DNA of 64,000 nucleotides. Origin: Tomocerus qinae (Eukaryota; Arthropoda; Collembola; Entomobryomorpha; Tomoceridae). Location of the stretch: assembly GCA_020055645.1 (NCBI GenBank), contig CM034549.1, forward strand, positions 29,905,930-29,969,929. Direction: 5' to 3'. Positions within the stretch are counted from its first letter, which is position 1; each line of letters begins with the position of its first letter. Position numbers and translations under genes: made by a program. The notes beneath the pieces are model-generated. The model did no database searches. It saw only the letters and a list, made by a program, of their open reading frames with translations, and was not told the origin of the DNA. Of the stretch, positions 1 through 13,005 are shown one piece after another.

Positions 1-3000
1 TCTCTATTAATGTTTATTACTTAACTACAGAAGCTCAGGTATAACCACCACAATCAATGATTCAAATCACCACAAATATTATCACAAGTGCAAAATGCAC
101 GTGTTCATGTGGGTAGAAAATGAAAGATAAATCATTTAAACGCTATAATATCTCGTTACTCGAATCGAAATCCTACTTGCGGTTTCTAGTGATCTTTAAG
201 ATTACCACAGATTAGCGAAATTCTAATTTTCAGTCTACAATTTGCAAGAATCCTCCTACACGCTAAAAAATGTGACGTAAGAAGACTGTTATTAAACATG
301 TTATTCTCATTCCAAAATGTCTTAGAAGTCTTAAGTGACTTGGAAAGTTGGTTTTACCTGAATATGCAACTTAAATTCTTGCGGAGGTGTATAAGGCATC
401 AAATTTTAAGAAGCTATGCAATCTCCCTCCATTCTTGCATACGTCTCATGTTACAATATAGTAATATGGGAATGTAAAACATTTCTTAGTACCTTAAAAT
501 GGTAGTTGTGTCAGTATCTTCCTATCAGTGCTTTCTGCCTCGCTTCGTTTCACTTTAATTTAAACGTGGGTTGCTTTAGCTGCGGATTCTGTTCTATCGC
601 CTCTGCCTAAATTAATTTACATGTTATGTCTGCTCGCTAACTTAGTCCAAGGTAACTTTCTACTCTATTCCCCTACAAGTTTTATACTGGTTAGATGAGT
701 TAGTTAAAAGTTATCTTTGCCACTTCATGAACATTAAAAGGTTAATCTTAAGTAACTGTTCTAATCTAGAAGTTCCTTAGCAGAGACAAGTCAATTAGCT
801 TATGCTCTATGAAAAAATAAAGTTCACTTAATACGGGGCGAGGTAACTGTTAAAGTAATACTGTAGCCCCAACTCTTATACGCAAGAATTTTTAAAAATG
901 AAGGCATCAATAGTAATAGGTAGGTACTACATACATCATTTAATTGATGAGGTACGTCTGCAAATTTAGCCAGTGGATATCTGTGATAGTTTGAATTAAA
1001 AAATTACCCAATTTGTTAGACTGATTATCCATCGAAGCAGTAAGAAATTGACGAAGCAATTTTTAACTAGCAGGAGTCTGCCATTTTATTCAATTACGGA
1101 GGAGTAACATTTTTTCTGTCTCTCAACCAGTAAGATTCAGAAAATAGTAAATGCCAAGCCGTAAATGAACTTGCAAGATAAGCACTATCATAGGTGAAAT
1201 TTTTTTACATACAAAGTAGAAGCTTACCAATAGTTTGTAAAACAGAATGATACTTGGAGTAATGAATAGCGATTAGATTCTCAATTCAAATGCTTCAAAC
1301 TTTATTTATAGTGCAATTGAATGGAGATTAAAAAGTTGTACTCGTAGAGATAGAATTGAAATTAGTACAAGTGACCAATCGATATTTTTTACATTATCGG
1401 CCACCATTTGAAGACAACGTTGTAAAGGGCAAGTCTTATTTCTGAAACTTATTGGAGGAGGACATACACATGGATCACAGATCTAAGTCAAAGGGGAAAA
1501 TCGAATAAATCATCGCTTGAGTGCATTCAAATTAGCATTTACGTTTCTATTTGAACACTTATCTACCAAACTAAAAAAATGTTGTGCATTGGGAAATGGA
1601 CAGATATCGAGTCAGATGTAAGTACACAAAATCCTACGAAAAGCAGTGACTTTAAATACGATTTCTGATTCATTTAATACTTGAACTAAACTTGATCTTC
1701 AATAAACGACAAATTGGCATTACACAATACGTTGTAAAAGAAGCTATTATAATTTTCGCTTGGTCAACTTGGTATAGCTTATGCTAAAAGAAATAGTCGA
1801 TGCAGCGCATAAAAATTTCCGTTTGATCTCATAAAATCCTGTCAACCGTATTTTTCTTTCTGGACTACTACTAGCACTGTTTCTGTGTTTGGGGAATTCA
1901 TTAATTCGTTCACAGTAATAAAAATGCTTTTCCTGAGTGTCCGGATCTGACATAGTAGTCTTTGTAATAGATACTTCACAGAAACTGTAAATTTCATTTA
2001 CGTATATCACAATTTTCCTACCCACTTAAGTCAAACTAATTCTCAAGCTTTTGACTCGGGTGTGGACAAGTTCCGTTAACAGAAGTACTTTAATCTTGTC
2101 ATTCCACTACAAGTGGAGAATTCAAGTTGTCCTTGTTTATCCGTACGTATGGTTTTAAATAATAATATTTTATTACTGTCTCAAACTGAGATTGCCTTTA
2201 GACACAGCAAAATAATTCAATAACAAAAACAGAAAAGTAAATAAGTAAAGGTTACGTGCAGAATAATATAATATGATACTGATTTAAATTTTGTTTTGTG
2301 GAATTTATGCAGATGTCTATTCGTTCTAGTTCTTCTAAAATCTCATTTAAGATTTTAATCAATTTTTATTTTATTCATTTACAGAACTCTTCAAGAAAGG
2401 TATAAATTGTTCAAGATGTTTCTAAGTTTCGAAATCATTTCAATAATAAATTAGCATAGACACGAGATGATGAGTAAACCAATAATGCCATTGTACTCTG
2501 AGTATGAGATCCAAATTATAAATTCTTATTGTGAGCAGTCACATGCTTTTACTACTGAATATCAACTACAATATTTCTCCGAATTGAGTGCATTCTTACG
2601 TAATTTTCATTCATAAACTGCATTTAAGACGCATTATCATTAGGTACATCAAGATTATTTGGTGCGCCAAGATTAAGACGATTAAGATTAAGCACATTTC
2701 CATACTTATATCATAAACACCACGACGGTATATTGATACTTACTTAGTCTTCTTACGTAACATAAACGGTAATCAGAAGTCAATTTAGTACCGAATCTGT
2801 CAACATCTAAGATAACATTTACTGCATTACTATTACTATGCTTTTACTATGCTAAAACAAGAAAAGAATAATCGTATTATATTAATATCTAATATGGTAA
2901 TCTTGAAAGATGAATCAAAGGAGATGAGATACAAAAAAAGTCTTATCAAATTCGATAACTGATGCAATGATATAAAAATTGTGTAATTTAACTACTATTT

Positions 3001-6000
3001 TAAAAGAACTGTATCTACTCCATCTACTTAGCATGGTTTGGTTATAAAATGTAAATGTAACTTATTTGTTACCCATTAGTTGTCTAATTTCATATTTTTT
3101 GACATGCTACATTGGGAAGACGTCAGAGAACTTTAACTACCCGACAAACAATGGACTGTATGAAGGGCCCAATCAATTCTTTCTTCCCGTGCATAATGAC
3201 GTAGCTACTTATTAGTCAACCGGAATTATCTGAACTCATTTTGTCATTTCTATTTCCAGTTACATCTCAAGTCTCTTCCTGTTTATCTTATCGTGAACAG
3301 ATATGGCAATATAATGACAATGAACTGTACCTAATTACGGCTTAATTGCTTAGTATACAAAGATTTATTGACAATCGGAAACATGATATATTTATGGACA
3401 CAAATAAAGTCCAGTAAGTTCTAGCATTCGCTAGTTAGTATACAAATTCATGCTGCATGAATAGATCAAATACAATGCCGGCAATGCATATTGGCACAAG
3501 TGATTAGTGAAGAAGGATTTCTCTTCGGAATGGGAGCAGAAATGCAATCAAACGACTCCATTAAGCTTTATTCGATATGCAAATACTTTTCTATGTAATA
3601 GAAAGTATTTAGATTTTGAGAGAACATTTCCACATAGAGATAGTATAGGTAGGTATAGTAATACATTTCCAATATTCAAAGGTATAGGCAGAATATTTCG
3701 ACTTATTATCAACCGATATGAATAGTACATCCAATTAAATGTTTCTTATCAATGAAGTCAAGTCGATTCAAGACGTCGATAAGAGATTCGTTACGTAAAC
3801 GCAACTGTAACATGAATACCTTCGTACGACGCACACAGCAAATTAAATGATTATTCAAGTTTGCTCTTTAAATAGCATTGATTCACAGCGAACTGTCTTA
3901 TGTAATGTTTTATGTCATGGGGTAATAAAATGGTATATAATTATGCATGTGTATGTTTACGTTAGCAATAGCATCACGTTATAATATCTATATTACGTAG
4001 GTATGCTACTGAATTGAACTACAACATACTGGTAGTATATAGCTTGCTGAAATCATAACAAAGATTAGTCCATCTAAGTCTGATAATAAATCAACTGGAT
4101 TTTTCCAGATTTCAATTTTTCAAGAAATGTATTTTATCGCCACTTCAGTATTAATCTTTCTATTTCCCTGAGCTACAATGAAGAGAAGGCGGGAAGACTC
4201 TTTGGGGCTAAAGACTTTAGATTGAAGATGATTAACAGGATATTTATTATTCTGTGACAAGATTTCTAAAGAAAGGGTGATTCGATCAAAGAGTTTCAAA
4301 GATATAATGATTTAAATGCAGGACAATTATTCGGAGTATGAAAGATATTTAAATACGCTGACAAATTCCTAAAGAAAGATTTGATCTTTAGATAAACAGA
4401 TCTTGTCATCAGTTTCATGAATAAATATCCAACTACGCATGTACTTTATACCGGAAAATCTAATGCGTTTGCCATAAGTTTCGGAATATCATTCAGGAGG
4501 TAATAATTTAGTTCTAGATCTAGTGGCGACAGAAATTGCGAGTAGATAAATAGGTCGAGAAGTCACACTAAATAGACTATAATAAATACTATTTATCAGT
4601 TATCAGTTTAATTTAAGCATGTGGAATAAACCAGGATGAAATATCAAAGAGAAAAACAGAAAAGACCTCTTTGTTTATTCATATTGATCTTCCATGAATT
4701 AATGCCGGAAAATTATTCATAATATCATTGGCAAATTCTTACTATAAATATAATTTGCATTGCATTTGGGATAAGTGATAAAATTAAAATTTTCCACTGA
4801 ACAACTCATAAGGCAATGCCGCCGACACGTTTTAACTTTTTTGCATTTGTGAGTGAGGACAAGTAGAATTGAGTCTCATTCAAACGATATAATAGAAAAT
4901 CCTCGACACAGATACGACCTAAAAAACTATGAGTTATTTACCATGTGACATGTGACTAATAAAATACGTATGCAGAAAGCTACTGTTAAATAGCTAAAAA
5001 TGTAATATAGATTGTAGGTTATGGCCAACAATTTATAGATGGGCAAACTATAACAAATTGCACAGTCATATTTAAATTACCAGTACAATTCCAGAGACTA
5101 TTTCAGCTAAGCAAATAGCTTCTGGGAATTCTCAGATGAAGACAGGATGCAAATTATAACTTACAAATGTATACCTGAACAATCTTTGCATTATAAATGG
5201 ACATGCCAGCATAGTTTATAGTAAAGTATATAACCAAAGTAATCTACAAAGCCCTTTGTGTGGGTGTGTGCATCAATAAATTACGTCCTATTGGTATATC
5301 GGCCTTGTGTGCAGCCGGATGTGAATAATTAGATAAAGATTTCTTATATGCATGATTTTATACCAATTTGATAGTATAATATTCGTATAGTAGCAGAATG
5401 ATTTAAATCACCACTTGAAAAGTTCAGCAGAAATTCCTAGTATGTGTTTTTATTTCTTAGGAATTGGTTATGACATTAAATCGAGGAAGAGGGCAATAAG
5501 ATATCTCGCTTTTTCAATCAGTGTTTGTATCCTTTTCTGTTATGCTGTCATGTGATGCACAAACAATTTAGAGCATGATAATAAAGCAAAAACAAGGCTC
5601 ATATGCTAAAGATGTTGTTGTGCTGTTGATATTCTGTTTACATTGCTACCACTATGTGCATTCATGTTTACTAAATCTCTAAATGTAGCATGAACAAAAA
5701 GAAAATTTCGAAGGTTCCAGATTTTTTGTTTTGCTTACAAAAGGGAAATTAATGTACAGCAGACCAACAGCACTATTATTCACAGCAAAGCAGAAGAAAC
5801 TTTCAGAACAATAGAAAGTTTTGGAATTACAGATGATAATAATATTATATATCTATAATCTATCTATTGTTCCCATGATTCATCTAGAATATTGTTTGTC
5901 TATCCTAATATGTAAGAAGATGAAAAGTTCCTTTGTATGATAAAACCCAGCTTATCATTTTCTTAATTGGCAGATATGGTACAGAAATTACCTAAAGGTG

Positions 6001-8240
6001 CAGATGAATGAAAACTAAGAAGTGAAAGTGAAGAAAACAAAACAAAAATATGATGGATTTCATTTTAAGTCCATTCACTACTAGCACACTTCAAGAAAAA
6101 CCATAAATAGAATGGGTTATTTACTCAAAATAAATCCATCTGTAATAAAAGAGGATCTTATGTCTAACATAATTCCACTCTGAGGTACTTAGAGTGTCTG
6201 TCCTAGTGGAAATCAAGATCTATTGAAGATAAGTCTAGCAAAAGTTATTACAAAGTAATTTGTTCCGGACGCCCACGCTGGAAATCCGTTTAGATCATCA
6301 TCATACCGGCATATGTATTATATGGGAGTATGAAATATGGAATGTAGCTTCCGTTCCCGAAAATTCTAAGTCTGTGAAACCATGAATGATTCTCTAGACT
6401 TAGACTTGTCCGATAACAATTCTCTCTTTGCACCGTGTAAATTTCTAAGGCTTGACGTACATAGGGACAAATTCTGAACTCAGACATGCATTTGTGCATT
6501 GGGGTAGAGCTGAGAGAGATAAGACAACCAAATATGGAATAATTCTTCCGAGCAGGAAGATTAAACTTTGGTGAACTCGCTGAAGTCAGGCACTATGCTA
6601 CATTCGTCCTGTGAATAATAAATAGTGCCAAACTAAAATAAACCAAATCTACTGTGACTGTGAGTGTTACGTGTACAATTCGATTGAATGTTTTGTCAAG
6701 TAAGCAACCATAAAATGTAGTAGTGAGCACCATTAGTAAAACATCCCAAGTTTGCGATTTTGTAGGTTATCTTTATCTTACATTCACCCTGACGCTCTGC
6801 GCTCTCGTTGCAGACTGACTTGCATAAATGGTCATCATCCATCACAAACAAACATTATAATTCTAAACCTCGCTTATCTTAAAATCGGGCATTTCTATCG
6901 TATAAATAGACATTTACCTACCTACGTGTATTCCAAGAAATATTACATTGTCCTGTCATATAATAGACTATTCCATGTAAGTCTAATGCAGTATAATAGT
7001 TTAGATGATCAATTGGGTATATACCTACCTACCTATAATCACAGCACAAGCACTCAAATATTTTACACCGCTATTTACGTATATTTTGCGTAAAAACACG
7101 TCCAAAACTATACCTAGGAGGCATTTATTCTCATACAAACATGCTATTGCTTTCATTCCATTATATATTTATACATGTAAGGTGAATGCAGAAAATATAC
7201 ATTGAAACTCTGAAGAAAGACTGGAAACTAGGACTCTAAAAGCTTCACTTCGATTTATGACATGCAATCAAATGAATATTTCTGTCAGCCCACAACAGCA
7301 ACCACAGATTGGAGCTTTCCCACTGGGTCGGGTTTCTATCGGTATCACACTGGCATAAGTAGGATACAGATTGACATGAAATATTGTATTATTCGGTTAT
7401 CTCACTGTCAATTTGTGGAAATACATTTACTACATGCAATTTGGGCACATTCTCCGTGCTTCCATTAAAACTCGATAAGGCTATATGACACAATTTTGAG
7501 TGAAAAATTTATGCAATTTCATTTAGAGTAGAGAAATAAGAAGAAAGTTTTTAAAAGATCAAACACAAAATTTCTTGGAACCTACAAAAAACTTTGGCAA
7601 AGAGTAAAAAACTTAAACATTTTGATTTCTGGATGACTATTTGGCTTGTATGTTACTAATCAGTTTGTATGGGTGAAACTTGAACAACTTGAACTAGATT
7701 CTCAAAGGCGAGCACAAAAATTCACGAGATAACGCTTTTCTGTCGAAATAAACACAAGGATCCAATAATGAAGTATGAACATTTGTAACAGAATTGGAGA
7801 GTTACTAGATCTTTCTATGAACTCTGTAATTCTTGTTAACATCACCAATGACAGAAGAACTCTGTTTTAACCCAGCATTACTCATCGTAATAATGCAACT
7901 ACAGGACATGAGAATGATGGTTATTGCTTCGTACGACAAAAAATAGTTTCTAGTATGCGTTTAGAGTTGCATTGGGTTATCACTATCACAGTCAGTCGGG
8001 AACATTGCATATAATAGAAATTTCGCAATAACAATCTACATTTTAATCACAAGTCAGCTTAGGTCAGCTTTTTACTAGTAACTGCTTTTCACTACACTTG
8101 CTACTAAGAGAATGGGTTAAACGAGGACATGACACGCATAAATATTTACAACTGCTACGTAAACATTTTCTCCAGTTCCGTAAAACATTTTGACACAGTA
8201 ACTTAAATGGTACTTTAGCCTGTAAATAATTTTTGTACAT
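1..8240. other. Gene-poor stretch, no confident gene
   Basis: I see no recognisable protein family, RNA gene or large repeat here. The open frames are short, isoleucine-, tyrosine- and lysine-rich, and not flanked by convincing splice sites, as expected by chance in A+T-rich DNA. The best coding-like piece is an open stretch of about 45 codons at 3080-3215 (plus), preceded by a possible acceptor ending at 3079 and closed by TAG. It reads a hydrophobic segment followed by a polar tail, but it has no start codon and no identifiable family. Part of this block could be intron of the minus-strand gene whose exon ends at 8292. Confidence 0.5.
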
Positions 8241-8291
8241 CTAGTAGTACTATTTAGTTGTAGGAGCTAAGAAGTAGGAAAAGTTTCTTAC

Positions 8292-8849
8292 CTCTTGAAA
8301 GTGTTGCATTGGATTATAAATGTCGGGATCGTTTCTCTCATCCTGTGGAGGATTGAGAATGGATGGGAGATAAAGTTGACCCTTTGATTCAAGAACGTAG
8401 GGAGACTGTTGCCTCTGTTTTGTCGGTAGAAATGAGCCTGTCAGTTCCGGGTGTTCGAGTGGAACGCAGAGAACTGACGACGTGGATGAGATGACGACGA
8501 TAAGGAATACAATCATTCCCAACGCTCTGCTGTGATGTCCAATGTTGTTGTAAGTGCGATGACGAACGGGGACTTCGCCACAAGTCAAAGGATTGATTAC
8601 GCTGAGAGGTTTGTTAGTATTATGATGTTCTTTTTCTTGTCGTTCCATTGTGCTTGATTGGGATTTTCTATCTGGAGTTGTGGTTTCTGCTCTTGGATTC
8701 CCGATTTCTAGAATGTTCTTTTGAATTGTAGTAGCTGGCCTGCCGCTACTTCTGCCAAATTTCCCACCTTTGTTAGTAGTTACTGCTGCTGCTGCTTCTG
8801 TTATTTCTGAGAGTAAATTTTTTGAAGTGCTCAAAGCAAAGATTGTCAT
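8292..8849 (-). CDS. Exon of an unrecognised secreted or membrane-anchored protein (partial)
   Basis: I do not recognise the family. The open frame begins at the ATG at 8849 (context GACAATGAC, with an in-frame stop upstream) and runs 186 codons to a strong donor, GAG|GTAAGA, with the intron starting at 8291 in phase 0. The first 111 residues are polar and low in hydrophobic content. Residue 112 is a Met that opens a typical hydrophobic core (MIVFLIVVISSTSSVLC), followed by a Pro-, Gln- and Asp-rich segment. If translation starts at the inner ATG at 8516, this is a classic 17-residue signal peptide followed by about 58 residues of secreted protein. If it starts at 8849, it is a type II anchor with a long cytoplasmic head. 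Later exons lie at lower coordinates and I could not place them. A small neuropeptide or secreted factor is possible, but no dibasic-flanked peptide is visible in this exon. A possible acceptor (TTATTAG) lies upstream near 8957, so a 5' untranslated exon may exist. Confidence 0.55.
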
Positions 8850-11800
8850 TGTCCACCTGCTGCTTTTGGGACTATTAGGTTTTCAAAGCGTTTCTGCACA
8901 CGCTGTTCGATTGTTCGTATGGAGAAGACTATCTGCTCTCTTGCTTGCTCAGTGGCTTCCTAATAAATGACAGACACAAGTCACAATCAGTTCCTTACAT
9001 ACTTACAAACATTCTCCTTGTGTACATTCAGGACTCTCATGGCAGGAAGGTAGTCAAATGGAACTTATAAAGCCCCATTACCAATATAATCACTACCAGG
9101 AAGGATTGATTTACTATTATATACCCATTTACGTAATAGATTCAACTATAAAATTGAAATTGATAGCAAGGTCATGTGAATCTATAAAATGTTCAATGAA
9201 ACCGAGAGCTTTACGAATCATATGTTATTCCTACATCTAAACAAATTGATTTCTGTGTAGTAAATGTACTTACTAAATATTTCTACCCATAATTTAATGA
9301 ATGAAATGAATAGCTTTTAAATTGTTGGGCTAAAACCTTCATACCTTTAAGAGTTCCATTTTCGGGAAGAGGTATTTGATATTTTTGAGTGTAGGAAAAG
9401 CGAGCTAAAGAGTTCTATGATTCTTGAAATGGATTGACTGGTGAGAATGGTATTAATGAGAAATGGGCAAGTAGGCTCAAGCTATTTATAAGAAGCATGG
9501 TCAGTTCGATAGTAGGGAAAACTGTTAAGTAAGCTATAAGGCCTGTTTCTAAGCTATATGTTATCATATCCTATTACATGAAATCATTGACTTTCAGTAA
9601 TGTGTCAAAAAAAGGATGGGCAATTATTTGATAGGGTAGACTGATATAATCCCATTGGAGATTTACTGAATATTACGAGGTCAGAGTCTTAGTCTTGTCT
9701 GCGTAATTAGAAACATGATCCTTGCATAGAGAACAAGAGGCAACGTGCAACGTTTGCTATGCACTGGATATAACAAAGCTGTGTGCTTGAAAATGATCTT
9801 GTGATGTGATGATCTACTTGTATTCTACTTACTACTACAATATTATACAAGTACCTACTAAGTCACATACAGATTCGCGTATAATCCACAACATGAGTAG
9901 AGTACATGTGTGTACACTATCTGAACTTTCAGCATTTTATGATGAAATAATACAGAGCTTTACATGAATACAAAATGAATCGTCTTTCCTCTCCTTACCC
10001 CAACAAATACATGATGACATGTTGAGTGTACATAAAGTATTAGCCACATTAAACAGACCAACTAATCCTTAGAGACTTAACGACTGACTACGTGATGCCA
10101 CTTCAATACTTCTACTTATACCTACGAATTTTCGAGGTTTCGTACCTACTCTTCAAGGCATACTCAATGAAGATCATATTGTATACACGCAGGCAAAATG
10201 AACTAAATGCCATATCATTAGTAGTGTATAACATGGCTTTATTTTGTGTTCTTTACACAAAATTCGACAACTTAGGTAAGAGTGGATGTTGAACTTTAAT
10301 TCACGTGCTGGCTTCCTGATTGATGATTATTCAATTATTATCTTTATTTCCATTGATTGATAGTATAATAGGATGTACACCATGTTATATAATCCGTTGG
10401 ACTTACAAGCAAGTTCTTAAGAATGAAAATAAGCACTGAAGTGGAAATTTGATACATTAGCCTTTAGCCAAGGTACACAATTTCGCTTACTTGACAGATA
10501 CCTACATTAGATTGAAAATCGAATAGTTTTCGTCATCCTTGCTCTTGATCTTGTAATTATAAGTTCAATTTTACATTCAAGCCATTCGTCCATCAAAAGC
10601 AAATCCAATAAAAATTATGGATTTTTTTGCTATTCTTTAATTTTATCAAGTCCAAGAGCAAATCATGCGGACCAGTAGTGATTTTATTCTACTCACTGCG
10701 TAGCTAATGTCCAAAAGTCAATTTATATCTTGTTAACATGCAGTGGATCAGAAAATGCTAAAAGATGAATGCCTTGTACGTAAATATACACTCCACATTT
10801 ACAATGTAATGACTGAAGATGATATCACTGTAACATACGCCTAGAATTGTCGATTTGGTAAGGAATATTTAGGTTCAATGCAGAGTAAAACTTTGAAATC
10901 TTCATTTTCTCATACAAATCCCTACTTACATAATATTATGGTTATATAAGACTATCTCCGTCGTATAACAGGTGCTGAAACTAATTGCAACTTGGCAGAC
11001 ACACTATTCTAAGTTCATAAGAAAGTTTCAACCTATGTAAGGGATTTTCCAAAGCACGCATACAATTATAATTCACAATATTCTCAGAGTACCCCCAATT
11101 AAGTCTGGGCATCTAAATCATATTTATTAAACAATATAAAGGTAAGAACTTTCTACACTTTTAAGTTCCAGAAAGATAATTATATTCTTTCAAATTGGCA
11201 CTGATTTAAAAAAATTCCTAGACATCACAATAAGTGTGAAGGCAGTCTTTTAAAGTTAGTAAAAGATAACGACTCAAAAACGAAAAATATTTTGAAATGC
11301 TTTCTTTCACCAGCACTAAAATTGACACTGGGGAAAGTTTCTCATGCTGTTAATATAGTAAAAGAGAAAGTGTCAAATATTATTGTTTCAATTTTTAGAC
11401 TGAATCATATTGAATGAATTTAAACCACAGTAAAATTTGAAAAATGAGATGAACACAAACTGTTCACAAAATGATAGCGCATGTTCGTAGTTAATGTAAC
11501 AGAGTTACTAGGTATGGGTGTCTAGCATATAAAACTTATGACACTAAGGTTTCAATTTCTTTGTTCATCAAATAATAATGCGAAATAAGTATAAATTAGT
11601 TATTTCAAAGAGATATTTTACTAGTACCCTTACTTACTATTACTATGCAGGTGGTATAGCTAATGTTAAAGTCAAGGTTGATGAAAGTTTTGTTGCGGTA
11701 ACTGCTTACAAATATTACTCCTTATTCCCACAATGTACTTTTAGTAGACATCAATCAATTATGCATAGACGGCCAGTTCATTTTTAAGAGTTTAGATATT

Positions 11801-12541
11801 CCAAGGTGCAAGGGAGAAAAGACATTAAACTAATGAAATGTGTTCCTCTAACATGTGATGTGACACATTTCTAATAATAACTAAAAATGACAACATGTAG
11901 CATTTTAACTTCGTGACTATATATAGCATGTTCGTTTAACTTATTCATGGCTACATTATTACTGCAGGATGTGTATTAGATTTAGTAGGAGCAACTACAT
12001 TTACTGGAGATGAATAAAAAGTTTTTAAAAGTCTTTTTGCACATGTTCATTAGTGTACCACTTTGTTCATGCAAGATTATTTGCACAAAGGAGAAGAACT
12101 ACTTTTGATTTTTCATGCACTCATTTCATGTAGGTATTCATCAAGATTCAGATAAAGTAAAAAGTCTACATGTGATAATGTGATTCATTAATCGGATGGA
12201 TGTGTAGAGTACAATTAACTCCTCAGGTCCATAATATAATTGAAATTGTTTTAGGCAATGACATATTTATATTTTATTTCATCATTCAGATCATTAAAAG
12301 TTACATAATTTGAAATTTTCGGTAATTCTGTCCCTGAATGTTGTTCAATAACATCTAGACGTTTCTTGTAGGTGTTGTGATTAATGGCAATAAAGCAATT
12401 GAAACCAATTCTATTTTGAGTCAACGCTGAGTGTGTATTCTGACACTACATACAGGCAGGTGCTATTTATAACATAATATTTATAACTATTGCTGTATAT
12501 AATACGCAAGCATAGTATAAAATGGATTATATAGTGATCTA
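8850..12541. other. Intergenic or intronic stretch without recognised genes
   Basis: Upstream of the 8292-8849 exon there may be a short 5' untranslated portion to about 8957 (minus). The rest holds only short low-complexity open frames on both strands. I see no tRNA-like clover, no tandem array and no recognisable transposon protein until the DIRS element begins at 12542. Confidence 0.5.
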
Positions 12542-12861
12542 ATTGAATGGTTAAACGAACTTAGTGAAGTTCTGACCTTAATTATGTCCTACGTCTCGTC
12601 TTCCACATATATACAGTGTAGTCCTCTGTTGAGCTACCAATCAGTCACACTATTTAAAGCCAAAAGCCTCTCTGACTCCCGCCAACCCAGATCTTCATCT
12701 AGTATTAAGCCAATGTTTTGCTTGGGGTAGTTATTGTCTTAAAACTTAATAACTACTGATTAATGTTAATGAATCTTGGGAAGGGTGGGTCTTTATGTGG
12801 AAGACGAGACTCCAGACATAATTAAGGTCAGAACTTCACTAAGTTCGTTTAACCATTCAAT
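12542..12861. repeat. 320-bp fold-back at the 3' end of the DIRS element
   Basis: Bases 12542-12577 are the exact reverse complement of 12826-12861 (36 bases). The next part inward, 12578-12608, is a near-perfect inverted match to 12795-12825, differing at a small block beside GACATAATTAA. The loop contains the rest of the 123-base terminal copy plus about 95 bases of A+T-rich sequence. The arrangement could be the internal complementary region that DIRS elements use to close a circular intermediate, or a short non-autonomous derivative inserted next to the full element. Confidence 0.8.
12578..12700 (+). repeat. DIRS inverted terminal repeat, low-coordinate copy
   Basis: This begins TTAATTATGTCCTACG and ends at ATCTTCATCT. 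By eye it is identical over 123 bases to the reverse complement of 17160-17282. Identity between the two copies implies recent insertion or recent template switching between the ends. Confidence 0.9.
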
Positions 12862-12900
12862 TATGTCCTACGTCTCGTCTTCCACATATATACAGTGTAG
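12859..12900 (+). repeat. Short internal copy of the DIRS terminal sequence
   Basis: This repeats the first 42 bases of the terminal repeat from AATTATGTCC to GTGTAG, then skips about 30 bases and rejoins at TTTAAAGCC. It therefore looks like an internally deleted terminal repeat placed just after the recombinase gene, and it may be the true 3' terminal repeat of the element. Confidence 0.8.
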
Positions 12901-13005
12901 ATGTTTAAAGCCGAAATAGCAAAACATAAGTAATTAAATGTATGCATAATTTAATTCATAATTTTCAATAAACATATTAATTAATTTTAATATTTCACGA
13001 ACTGA

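Noticed and set aside
3080-3215. 45-codon plus-strand open stretch ending in TAG
   Set aside because: No start codon, no partner exon and no recognisable family. Open stretches of this length are frequent by chance here.
7262-7400. Possible downstream exon (minus) for the 8292-8849 gene with a TATGCCAG acceptor
   Set aside because: Two different frames are about equally plausible and neither clearly continues the protein.
8770-8970. 66-residue plus-strand frame with a hydrophobic middle
   Set aside because: It lies opposite the better-supported minus-strand exon (8292-8849). Its hydrophobic run is the mirror of that exon's upstream sequence and it has no splice partner.
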